Origin: JADFOJ01 sp041580235
GTDB lineage: Bacteria > Planctomycetota > Phycisphaerae > Phycisphaerales > SM1A02
DNA: 15,553 nt
NCBI GenBank assembly: GCA_041580235.1
Contig: JBFGEG010000088.1
Span: forward strand, 1 to 15,553
Direction of reading: 5' to 3'
Part shown: in pieces, positions 1 to 11,319 of the stretch
How positions within the stretch are numbered: position 1 is the stretch's first letter
Layout of the letters: every line of letters begins with the position of its first letter
Position numbers and translations under genes: made by a program
Notes under the pieces: generated by a model
Seen by the model: the letters and a program-made list of their open reading frames with translations, nothing else
Databases searched by the model: none
Told to the model about the DNA's origin: nothing

Positions 1-1
1 G

Positions 2-568
2 GCGGCCGCCGAGGACCTGCTCACGACGGGCTGGTTCGACAACAACCCGTACCTTGACGGTGTCGAGGTTCTGGAGGGCGAGTATCTCGCCGGCACCGCC
101 CTGTCGCTGCAGGCGGTGGACGGCAACAACTTCATCATCGGGTCCACGCGATCCACGCCCAGCGGCCCCGGCGTCGTGAACCGGGGCAACATCGCGTCGG
201 GCAAGGTGACCGACCTGCTCATTCACGCCCACAGCGACTCGCCGGCCAACTCCACGATGGACGTGCTGGTGGCCTCGTCCGTCACGGGCGGCGACGGAAT
301 CCTGCTCGTCTATATGTATGACTGGAACTTCCAGCTGTGGCTGGTGGCCGGCGTGACGTTCCTGTTCGGCGACGACGTCGTCGGCCCCGTCATTGCCTTC
401 CCGGTCGCCAACGCCGATCGCTTCGTGAAACCCAACACCAACGAGGTCGATCTGCGGCTGTGGACGATCTCCATGGGCATCAGCCCGGACTACCAGGTGT
501 TCCACGACTACGTGTCGCTGAACATCACCGGCAACCCGTTCATCCCCGGCGGATCGGGCGGGCCGTAG
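2..568 (+). CDS. Unrecognised probable exported protein, 3' part only
   Basis: The reading frame is open from base 2 to a TAG at 566-568 and the 5' end lies outside the window, so 188 C-terminal residues are visible. A GTG at 116 is in frame, but coding sense continues upstream of it (AAAEDLLTTGWFDNNPYLDG), so it is not the start. The visible part has no transmembrane helix, no cysteine and no catalytic motif that I recognise. It is rich in Gly, Asn, Asp, Val and aromatic residues in alternating hydrophobic patterns (for example GILLVYMYDWNFQLWLVAGV), which suggests a beta-rich extracytoplasmic domain, and it ends in a short Gly/Pro tail (GGSGGP). No sorting signal such as PEP-CTERM or LPXTG is present at the C-terminus. 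Export is an inference from composition; the function is unknown. The gene converges on the anti-sigma kinase gene. Confidence 0.7.
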   Translation, partial: AAAEDLLTTGWFDNNPYLDGVEVLEGEYLAGTALSLQAVDGNNFIIGSTRSTPSGPGVVNRGNIASGKVTDLLIHAHSDSPANSTMDVLVASSVTGGDGILLVYMYDWNFQLWLVAGVTFLFGDDVVGPVIAFPVANADRFVKPNTNEVDLRLWTISMGISPDYQVFHDYVSLNITGNPFIPGGSGGP

Positions 569-594
569 GGCCGCGGGTGTTGGTCAGTCTGCTG

Positions 595-665
595 TCGGCG
601 TCCTGCCGGCCCAACCGCGGCATCCATGCCGCGTACTAGTTATGTCAATTGCTCGGCGTCCTGCC
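595..665. repeat. 13-nt direct repeat in convergent spacer
   Basis: TCGGCGTCCTGCC occurs at 595-607 and again at 653-665, a perfect 13-nt direct repeat with a 58-bp period. It lies entirely in the spacer between the 3' ends of two convergent genes and is interleaved with the hairpins described separately. The function is unknown; it may be a remnant of a local duplication or part of a dispersed intergenic repeat family. Confidence 0.6.
616..633. terminator. Strong hairpin, candidate terminator of the upstream forward gene
   Basis: CGCGGCAT (616-623) and ATGCCGCG (626-633) are perfect 8-bp inverted arms around a 2-nt centre, 48 nt past the stop of the forward gene. Sterically the stem would be 6-7 bp. 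What follows on the forward strand is only weakly T-rich (TACTAGTTATGT), so intrinsic termination is possible but unproven. Confidence 0.4.
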
Positions 666-675
666 TCGCAATTGA
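645..675. terminator. Second hairpin in convergent spacer, candidate bidirectional terminator
   Basis: TCAATTGC (645-652) pairs perfectly with GCAATTGA (668-675) across a 15-nt loop. The AT content of the arms stands out from the GC-rich surroundings. There is no T-tract on either side. Its location between convergent gene ends favours a role in transcript ending or mRNA 3'-end protection. Confidence 0.35.
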
Positions 676-696
676 GCCCTCGCTTCGCTCGGGATT

Positions 697-719
697 CCCC
701 GGCATCCCTGGAACCGGGG
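697..719. terminator. GC-rich hairpin just after the anti-sigma kinase gene
   Basis: CCCCGG (697-702) pairs with CCGGGG (714-719) across an 11-nt loop, 15 nt past the kinase stop codon at 735-737 on the reverse strand. No U-tract follows. It is the third hairpin in a 166-bp convergent spacer. Confidence 0.3.
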
Positions 720-734
720 TTGCGCGACGGATCC

Positions 735-1166
735 TCACGTACGGCGGCGCAAGGTCATGCGGACGCAGTTGCCGGGCGGATCGAACTCGACATGGGTCAT
801 GTAGACCCGCATGAGCATGATGCCGCGGCCCGAGGGGATGTCCACGTTCTCCGGCCGGGTCGGATCAGGGACCGACGCGGGATCGAAGCCGCGGCCTTCG
901 TCCTCCACGGCGATGACGACCGTGGACGCGCTGGCGGTATACTCGATGGTGACCTTCTTGGCGGGATCGTTGTTGTTGCCGTGGTGGATCGCGTTGGAGA
1001 GCGCTTCCTCGACCGCCGTGCGCACGGCAAAGCACGACGCGTGGTCATAACCGCACTGATTGAGCGCCGCCAGCAGTCGGCCCTGCGCCTCGTCGATCTC
1101 CTCGCGTCGCATGCCGAGGATGAACCGGCCCCGCAGGGCCCTGTGATCGGTGGCACCGTCGGTCAT
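735..1166 (-). CDS. Anti-sigma regulatory factor, RsbW/SpoIIAB-type serine kinase (HATPase_c)
   Basis: This 143-residue single-domain GHKL ATPase has the size of RsbW/SpoIIAB proteins. The N-box EEALSNAIHHGN spans residues 53-64, with E54 and N58 in the positions of the Mg-coordinating/catalytic residues. The G1 box is DEGRGFD (89-95) and the G2 box is GRGIML (113-118). Known members bind a sigma factor or other effector and phosphorylate a STAS-domain antagonist. The gene follows the STAS gene by only 8 nt on the same strand, so the two are almost certainly co-transcribed and the proteins are likely partners. The ATG at 1166 has no clear Shine-Dalgarno sequence, which fits translational coupling. 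No sigma factor or PP2C phosphatase lies nearby, so the final target cannot be read from context. A non-sigma effector is possible. Confidence 0.92.
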   Translation of the reverse strand: MTDGATDHRALRGRFILGMRREEIDEAQGRLLAALNQCGYDHASCFAVRTAVEEALSNAIHHGNNNDPAKKVTIEYTASASTVVIAVEDEGRGFDPASVPDPTRPENVDIPSGRGIMLMRVYMTHVEFDPPGNCVRMTLRRRT

Positions 1167-1174
1167 GGCGGAGC

Positions 1175-1534
1175 CTACGAAAAGCTGGCCATCGCCTGAT
1201 CAGCGCTGTCGAAGATCTGAAAGAGCTTGTTGAGCTTCGTGATGACGAAGACTTCGTAGATCTGGGGATCGATCTCCGCCAGACGCAGCTGGCCGTCCTT
1301 GACCTTGATGCGGTTGTTGATCGTGATCAGCGTCCCCAGGGCCGCCGATGAGAGGTGATCCACGTTCTGGAAGCTGATCAGGACCTTGGGCTCGTCCTGG
1401 GCATCCACGATCCGACCGATCTCATCCCCGATCTGCTGGATGTTCGCCTCGTCGAGGATGTTGCGTTCCACGAACTCGATTCGCTTGACGCCGTCCTGGT
1501 CCTGCACCCGGATATGCGACGCGGTGGATGCCAT
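1175..1534 (-). CDS. STAS-domain anti-sigma factor antagonist (RsbV/SpoIIAA type)
   Basis: This 119-residue protein consists of one STAS domain. The motif VDHLSSAALGTLI (58-70) matches the phosphorylation-site helix of SpoIIAA/RsbV. By alignment of S-x-[GA]-L, Ser63 is the likely residue phosphorylated by the downstream kinase. Unphosphorylated antagonists of this family sequester the kinase and release its target. The ATG at 1534 is supported by GAGAAAGGGG (1550-1541 on the reverse strand), with the G-run 6 nt before the start. An extended -10 element lies just upstream. The gene is the first of a two-gene unit with the kinase. It is the same length as ordinary RsbV-type proteins, with no extra sensory domain. 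Confidence 0.92.
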   Translation of the reverse strand: MASTASHIRVQDQDGVKRIEFVERNILDEANIQQIGDEIGRIVDAQDEPKVLISFQNVDHLSSAALGTLITINNRIKVKDGQLRLAEIDPQIYEVFVITKLNKLFQIFDSADQAMASFS

Positions 1535-1555
1535 CGGAAACCCCTTTCTCGCAAC

Positions 1556-1564
1556 AGTCTAGCA
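1556..1564 (-). promoter_or_regulatory. Putative extended -10 element for the STAS-kinase unit
   Basis: On the reverse strand, TGCTAGACT (1564-1556) has the TGn extension plus TAGACT (4 of 6 to TATAAT). A start 6-8 nt downstream would give a leader of about 15 nt that contains the Shine-Dalgarno sequence of the STAS gene. I see no convincing -35, which extended -10 promoters often lack. Bases 1535-1642 otherwise hold nothing recognisable apart from one copy of AGCGAAGCGAGG. Confidence 0.4.
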
Positions 1565-1625
1565 AGAACAGAGGCGGGGACCAGCCGGGCCGCCGCGCGC
1601 GATTCCGGGGACGTCGGGTGTTCCC

Positions 1626-1637
1626 AGCGAAGCGAGG
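1626..1637 (+). repeat. Copy of 12-mer AGCGAAGCGAGG (inverted copy at 678-689)
   Basis: AGCGAAGCGAGG at 1626-1637 recurs exactly, in reverse orientation, at 678-689. Both copies are intergenic and flank the STAS-kinase unit. The core GCGAAGCG/CGCTTCGC can fold on itself. This resembles short dispersed intergenic repeats, but two copies do not prove a family. Confidence 0.4.
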
Positions 1638-1642
1638 TTCAT

Positions 1643-4537
<2,895 letters not shown>

Positions 4538-4546
4538 AGTCCTGTA

Positions 4547-4552
4547 CCTCCC
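4547..4552 (-). promoter_or_regulatory. Shine-Dalgarno site that fixes the secretin GTG start
   Basis: GGGAGG on the reverse strand (4552-4547) lies 9 nt before the GTG at 4537-4535. It outranks the ATG at 4657, which would place an Arg-rich, non-signal-like segment before the hydrophobic export sequence. Confidence 0.6.
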
Positions 4553-4683
4553 AACCAATCCGCCACGACACGGCCCGTTGCAGGCCGATGCCCACCGGCG
4601 ACGAGCCTCCAGTCGGGTGTCGGAACCCTGGCGAGCCCCCCTTCCCGGAATACGCACCCGATGCCACTAGAGACGGTGCTCAA

Positions 4684-4731
4684 GCGTACTTCGGGCATAA
4701 ACCGTACGCAACCGTTTCACGTGTGGTTGCG
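4684..4731. promoter_or_regulatory. Two overlapping inverted repeats, candidate operator or RNA hairpin
   Basis: In the 282-bp spacer between carA and the secretin gene, GCGTAC (4684-4689) and GTACGC (4704-4709) are perfect inverted half-sites with centres 20 bp apart. CGCAACC (4707-4713) and GGTTGCG (4725-4731) form a second perfect 7-bp inverted pair. The two pairs share bases 4707-4709, so the structures would be mutually exclusive as RNA. Two-turn spacing of the first pair suits a dimeric DNA-binding protein. No T-tract follows, so a simple terminator is less likely. The function is unproven. Confidence 0.35.
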
Positions 4732-4765
4732 GCCGAAGTTTGCACCGGCGACATCGCCGCCGCGT

Positions 4766-4794
4766 CGCCGGCCGTCCGCCTGCCGCCGCCGGCG
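4766..4794 (-). terminator. GC-only hairpin downstream of carA
   Basis: CGCCGGC (4766-4772) and GCCGGCG (4788-4794) are perfect 7-bp arms across a 15-nt loop, starting 25 nt after the carA stop on the reverse strand. There is no U-tract. It may slow or end carA transcripts, but in such GC-rich DNA a 7-bp GC stem can occur by chance. Confidence 0.25.
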
Positions 4795-4819
4795 CGAATC
4801 TGGGTAGCTTTTTGTCGCC

Positions 4820-6004
4820 CTAGGCCGGCGCCGTCTCGCCCGCCGCCTGGGCCTGCCGCATGGTCTCGGCGTCGAGAGGCCGGCGGGTCGCCATCAGGTG
4901 CACGAAGCAGTCGAACAGGTAGGCCGAGTCGTGGGGCCCGGGCGACGCTTCGGGATGGTGCTGAACGGCGAATATCGGTCGTGTCCGGTGCCGGAAGCCC
5001 GCCAGCGTGCCGTCGTTGAGGTTGACGTGGGTCGCCTCGCAGTCGATGCCCGACAGCGACTCCGCGTCGAGGCAGAATCCGTGGTTCTGGCTGGTGATCT
5101 CGATCCGACCGGTGAGAAGGTTGCGCACGGGCTGGTTGGTTCCACGGTGGCCGAACTTGAGCTTGTACGCGGTCGCGCCGAGGGCCAGCCCCAGCAACTG
5201 ATGGCCCAGACAGATCCCGAAGGTCGGGATCTCCCCGGCGATCTCCCGGAGCGTCTCGATGGTCTGCGTGACCGCGGCCGGATCCCCCGGGCCGTTGGAG
5301 AGGAACAGACCGTCGGGGCCGAGCTCCCGGATACGCCCCGCCGTCAGGTCGTGGGGAGCGACCGTGACCTCGCAGCCGCGTTGCACGAGATGCCGGAGGA
5401 TGTTGTGCTTGGCCCCGCAGTCGAGCGCGAGCACACGCCACCTTCGTTGGCCTCCGGACGACGAGGTCACATCCAGCGCCTCGTTCCAGCCGCTGGTCCG
5501 GTCGGGGCTGACGGCGGCGACGAGGTTCCGTCCGGACATGACGGGGCTGCCCAGCGCCAGCTCGACCACCTCGGCGTCGGACCTGGACGCGTCGAGGCTG
5601 ATCACGCCGCGCATGGCGCCGCCGATCCGCAGCCGCCGGACCAGGGCTCGCGTGTCGATCCCCTGCACGCCCGGCACGCCCGCCTCGGCGAGCCAGTCGG
5701 ACAGATCGGTCACGGCCCGGTGGTTGGAGCGCCGCCGCGCCAGCTCCCGCACGACCACCCCCGCCACCTGCGGCCGCCGGGACTCAGAGTCTTCCCGGCA
5801 GACGCCGTAGTTGCCCATCATGGGCGCGGTGAAAGTCAGGATCTGTCCGGCGTAGCTGGGGTCGGTGATCGCCTCCTGGTAGCCGGTCATGGCCGTGTTG
5901 AAAACCACCTCGCCCGCCACGCCGGGCCCGGTGTCGCACCCGCCGAACGCACGGCCGGTGAACACGGTGCCGTCCTCGAGAGCCAGCCGGGCGGGGTGAT
6001 TCAT
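4820..6004 (-). CDS. carA: Carbamoyl-phosphate synthase small subunit (glutaminase)
   Basis: 394 residues, close to the usual length of about 380. The N-terminal CPSase small-chain domain begins ARLALEDGTVFTGRAFGG and contains FNTAMTGYQEAITDPSYAGQ (35-54). The C-terminal class I glutamine amidotransferase domain shows SNGPGDP (236-242), the nucleophile Cys265 in FGICLGHQ, SQNHGF (305-310), and the His350/Glu352 pair in VQHHPEA. The enzyme hydrolyses glutamine and passes ammonia to CarB to make carbamoyl phosphate for pyrimidines and arginine. All catalytic residues are present. carB is not adjacent, so the large subunit must be encoded elsewhere. The ATG at 6004 gives the standard N-terminus. 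No Shine-Dalgarno sequence precedes it, and a -10-like TATCAT ends 7 nt upstream, which suggests a leaderless mRNA. The gene diverges from priA. Confidence 0.97.
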   Translation of the reverse strand: MNHPARLALEDGTVFTGRAFGGCDTGPGVAGEVVFNTAMTGYQEAITDPSYAGQILTFTAPMMGNYGVCREDSESRRPQVAGVVVRELARRRSNHRAVTDLSDWLAEAGVPGVQGIDTRALVRRLRIGGAMRGVISLDASRSDAEVVELALGSPVMSGRNLVAAVSPDRTSGWNEALDVTSSSGGQRRWRVLALDCGAKHNILRHLVQRGCEVTVAPHDLTAGRIRELGPDGLFLSNGPGDPAAVTQTIETLREIAGEIPTFGICLGHQLLGLALGATAYKLKFGHRGTNQPVRNLLTGRIEITSQNHGFCLDAESLSGIDCEATHVNLNDGTLAGFRHRTRPIFAVQHHPEASPGPHDSAYLFDCFVHLMATRRPLDAETMRQAQAAGETAPA

Positions 6005-6011
6005 CGCGGGG

Positions 6012-6017
6012 ATGATA
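6012..6017 (-). promoter_or_regulatory. Putative carA -10 element (leaderless arrangement)
   Basis: TATCAT on the reverse strand (5 of 6 to TATAAT) is followed by exactly 7 nt (CCCCGCG) and then the carA ATG. At this spacing, transcription would start at or within a base or two of the start codon. No clear -35 is visible 16-18 bp upstream. Confidence 0.4.
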
Positions 6018-6065
6018 GCCGCACGGCTCTTTGGTCGCCCCGCTCACGGCGCGGCCCCGACGCGC

Positions 6066-6071
6066 TACAGT
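6066..6071 (+). promoter_or_regulatory. Putative priA -10 element (leaderless arrangement)
   Basis: TACAGT (4 of 6 to TATAAT) is followed by 7 nt and the priA ATG at 6079, the same geometry as for carA on the opposite strand. The candidate -35 at 17-bp spacing (CTCACG) is poor. Confidence 0.35.
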
Positions 6072-6078
6072 GTGGCGG

Positions 6079-8391
6079 ATGCCCACCCTCTTCGATCCCG
6101 ACACGGCCGTCGGTTTCGCCCGAGTGGCCGTCGAGCGCGGCGTTGACCGCTACCCGGAGGGTCTCACCTACGCCATCGGCCCGGCGCTTGGCGACCTCGC
6201 CGTCGGCGAGCGGGTGCTGGTGCCGCTGGGCCCGTCGGACACGCTCACGCCGGGCTACGTCATCGAGCGGCTCGAGGCCACCGAGCTCGACCCCGCCAAG
6301 GTCAAGCCCATCGGCCGGCGTGACGACGGGACGGCGCTGCCCCTGCAGCTGCTCGACCTCGCCCGCTGGATCAGCAATTACTACTGCGCTCCGATCGGAA
6401 TGACCCTGTCGGCGATGACTCCTGCCGCCGTCAAACGCAAGGTGGGCATGGTCAGCCGCACGATGATCGACCTTGCACCGGCGCCGGCCCCCGAGCCGCC
6501 GCGAAAGCTCTCGCCCAAGCAGCGTCATGCCCTGGAGGTCATCAGCGCCCTGGAGCCGCCGCAGCGTCCCGTCGAGATGCGCCGGCTCGCCGACCTGGCG
6601 GGGCTGCGCACCACGGCGCCGATCCAGCGGCTCGTCGAGCTGAAGATGCTGACCGGCTCGCCGCGAAGCAGCGTCGAGGCGACATGGGTCGAGCAGGCCC
6701 TCGACCGCAGCGTGCCGCAGCAGCTCACCCCGGCCCAGCAGGACGTCGTGGACGCGGTCGGCGCCGAGCTCGCTCGAGGCTTCTCGGCCCACCTGCTCTA
6801 CGGCGTGACCGGCTCCGGCAAGACCGAGATCTACATCCGGCTCATCGAGCGTGTGGTGGCCGACGGCAAGGTGGCCATCGTGCTCGTGCCGGAGATCGCG
6901 CTGACGCCGCAGACGGGCGGACGGCTCATCGGCCGTTTCCCCCGCCAGCGGGTTGCCATCCAGCACTCGGGTCTCACCGCGGCCCAGCGTCACCAGCAGT
7001 GGCTGCTCGCCGCCGACGGAACGGCGGCCATCGTGCTTGGAGCGCGGTCGGCGGTGTTCGCCCCCGTGCCCGACGGGCGACTGGGCCTGGTCATCGTCGA
7101 CGAGGAGCACGACAGCTCCTACAAGCAGGACCAGGTGCCGCGGTATCACGGCCGCGACGTGGCCGTCAAGCGGGCGCAGCTGGCGGCGTGCCCCGTGCTG
7201 CTGGGCAGCGCCACACCGTCGATGGAGAGCTGGCACAACGCCACCGCCCGCGGGACGTATTGCATGCACCGGCTTCGCGAGCGCGTGCCGGGGTTGCGGG
7301 TGCCGAAGGTGCAGATCGTCGATTTCGTGGAGGAGCGTCGCCGGCACCATGACCGCCGCGTCCACCTGCTGGGCCCCACGCTGGAGACGGCGCTGGGCAG
7401 GACCCTCGACGCGGGCGGACAGGCCCTGCTGCTGCTCAACCGCCGCGGCTACGCCAACTACATCGCCTGCCCTGATCGCCGCTGCGGCTGGCTGATGTGC
7501 TGCGACGACTGCGACGCGACGGTGGTGTACCACCTGGACCGGGCCTTGCCCGCCGGCGGCTACGTCCAGTGCCATCACTGCCAGACGCAGCAGCGGCTCC
7601 CGCCGACGTGCCCTGCCTGCGGCCGCAAGGTGACGCCCTTCGGGCTCGGCACGCAGCGGGTCGAGGAGGAGGTCGAGCGCAAGTTCCCGGGGCTCGTGCA
7701 CGGCGAGACCATGCTCCGCGTGGACTCCGACTCCATGCACGGAGCCCGCGACTTCCACCACGCCCTGCAGCGGTTCGGGGCCGGCGAGATTCGCCTGCTG
7801 CTGGGGACGCAGATGATCGCCAAGGGGCTGGACTTCCCTCAGGTGCACCTGGTGGGCGTGATCAACGCCGACACCGCGGTCAACCTGCCGGACTTCCGGG
7901 CCACGGAGCGGACGTTTCAGCTCGTGAGCCAGGTGGCCGGGCGGTGCGGCCGCGGCCGCGAGCCCGGGCGGGTCATCGTGCAGACCTTTCATCCCCGCTC
8001 GCCCGCCATCCGCCTCGCCGCCGCCCACGACTACGAGACCTTCGCCCGCATGGAGCTGAGCGAGCGGCACCGGTGCATGCTGCCTCCGTACACCCGGATG
8101 GCCCGGATCGTCGTGCGGGACGCGGACTTCACCCGCGGCCTCGATACGGCCAAGCGTCTCACCGTCGAGCTGCGCGACCTCATCAGCGCCGGACATGGAG
8201 ACAAGGTGCGGGTGCGGGGCCCGGCCCCCTGCCCCATCGCCCGCATCGCCGGCCGGCACCGCCAGCAGATCGAGGTGCTCGCCGACACGGCGGGCGACCT
8301 GCAGGGGCTGCTCTCGACGGCCCGCAGCGAAGGGCTCATCCGGTCGGGGGCGGGGATGGCGATCGATGTCGACCCGATTGCGTTGATGTAG
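6079..8391 (+). CDS. priA: Primosomal replication restart protein, PriA-family helicase
   Basis: 770 residues from the ATG at 6079; a TTG at 6031 would add 16 implausible residues. The N-terminal DNA 3'-end-binding domain runs from about 1 to 115. Walker A is GVTGSGKTE (242-250), Walker B is DEEH (341-344), GSATPS (366-371) follows, and the late helicase motifs are GLDFPQV (583-589) and QVAGRCGRG (618-626). The zinc region has C464, C469, C475, C478, C498, C501, C511 and C514, plus an extra Cys at 474. PriA reloads the replisome at stalled forks. The first cysteine pair is spaced C-x4-C rather than the familiar C-x2-C, but all eight ligands can be assigned. The length is slightly above the E. 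coli protein. The gene stands alone on the forward strand, with a G-tract repeat after its stop. Confidence 0.96.
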   Translation: MPTLFDPDTAVGFARVAVERGVDRYPEGLTYAIGPALGDLAVGERVLVPLGPSDTLTPGYVIERLEATELDPAKVKPIGRRDDGTALPLQLLDLARWISNYYCAPIGMTLSAMTPAAVKRKVGMVSRTMIDLAPAPAPEPPRKLSPKQRHALEVISALEPPQRPVEMRRLADLAGLRTTAPIQRLVELKMLTGSPRSSVEATWVEQALDRSVPQQLTPAQQDVVDAVGAELARGFSAHLLYGVTGSGKTEIYIRLIERVVADGKVAIVLVPEIALTPQTGGRLIGRFPRQRVAIQHSGLTAAQRHQQWLLAADGTAAIVLGARSAVFAPVPDGRLGLVIVDEEHDSSYKQDQVPRYHGRDVAVKRAQLAACPVLLGSATPSMESWHNATARGTYCMHRLRERVPGLRVPKVQIVDFVEERRRHHDRRVHLLGPTLETALGRTLDAGGQALLLLNRRGYANYIACPDRRCGWLMCCDDCDATVVYHLDRALPAGGYVQCHHCQTQQRLPPTCPACGRKVTPFGLGTQRVEEEVERKFPGLVHGETMLRVDSDSMHGARDFHHALQRFGAGEIRLLLGTQMIAKGLDFPQVHLVGVINADTAVNLPDFRATERTFQLVSQVAGRCGRGREPGRVIVQTFHPRSPAIRLAAAHDYETFARMELSERHRCMLPPYTRMARIVVRDADFTRGLDTAKRLTVELRDLISAGHGDKVRVRGPAPCPIARIAGRHRQQIEVLADTAGDLQGLLSTARSEGLIRSGAGMAIDVDPIALM

Positions 8392-8394
8392 AAG

Positions 8395-8429
8395 AGGGAT
8401 TAGGGGTTCGGGGTCAGGGGTCGGGGGGA
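8395..8429 (+). repeat. Heptameric G-tract repeat with G-quadruplex potential
   Basis: Between priA and sucA lie about five tandem 7-nt units: AGGGATT, AGGGGTT, CGGGGTC, AGGGGTC and GGGGGGA. Bases 8403-8428 have four runs of at least four G separated by loops of 3, 3 and 2 nt, which is a canonical intramolecular G-quadruplex pattern on the coding strand. It starts 3 nt after the priA stop and ends 85 nt before sucA. Effects on priA 3'-end formation or sucA transcription are possible but not shown. Confidence 0.75.
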
Positions 8430-8490
8430 AGCGGTCGATGGAGAGATGGCCGATCAACGGGGGCAGGCCGATAACTCAGGGCCGGTGGCC

Positions 8491-8496
8491 TAGAAT
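8491..8496 (+). promoter_or_regulatory. Putative sucA -10 element
   Basis: TAGAAT (5 of 6 to TATAAT) ends 18 nt before the sucA ATG at 8515. This leaves room for a short leader with a weak Shine-Dalgarno sequence (GGAAAG, 8501-8506, 8 nt before the ATG). No convincing -35 is present. Confidence 0.4.
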
Positions 8497-8514
8497 CGCC
8501 GGAAAGACGCAGTG

Positions 8515-11301
<2,787 letters not shown>

Positions 11302-11319
11302 CCTCCCCGGAACGAACGC

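Noticed and set aside
4538..4657. Upstream ATG at 4657 as the secretin start
   Set aside because: The extra 40 residues are Arg/Gly-rich, would hide the signal sequence, and lack the GGGAGG ribosome site that precedes the GTG at 4537.
4654..4692. Possible sigma70-type promoter for the secretin (TTGCGT, 17 bp, TACGCT on the reverse strand)
   Set aside because: Each box matches only 3 of 6 consensus bases, and the sequence overlaps the inverted repeats that may explain it better.
4718..4723. CACGTG palindrome within the carA-secretin spacer
   Set aside because: A single 6-bp palindrome has no interpretable meaning here, and it is off-centre with respect to the surrounding inverted repeat.
6031..6078. 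Upstream TTG start for priA
   Set aside because: The 16 added residues are not PriA-like, and they would cover the presumed promoter shared with carA.
6001..8457. 818-codon reverse-strand open frame opposite priA
   Set aside because: It is an antisense shadow of a fully conserved PriA. Its translation is Arg/His/Gly/Ala-rich low-complexity sequence with no motifs, and it also overlaps the carA start region.
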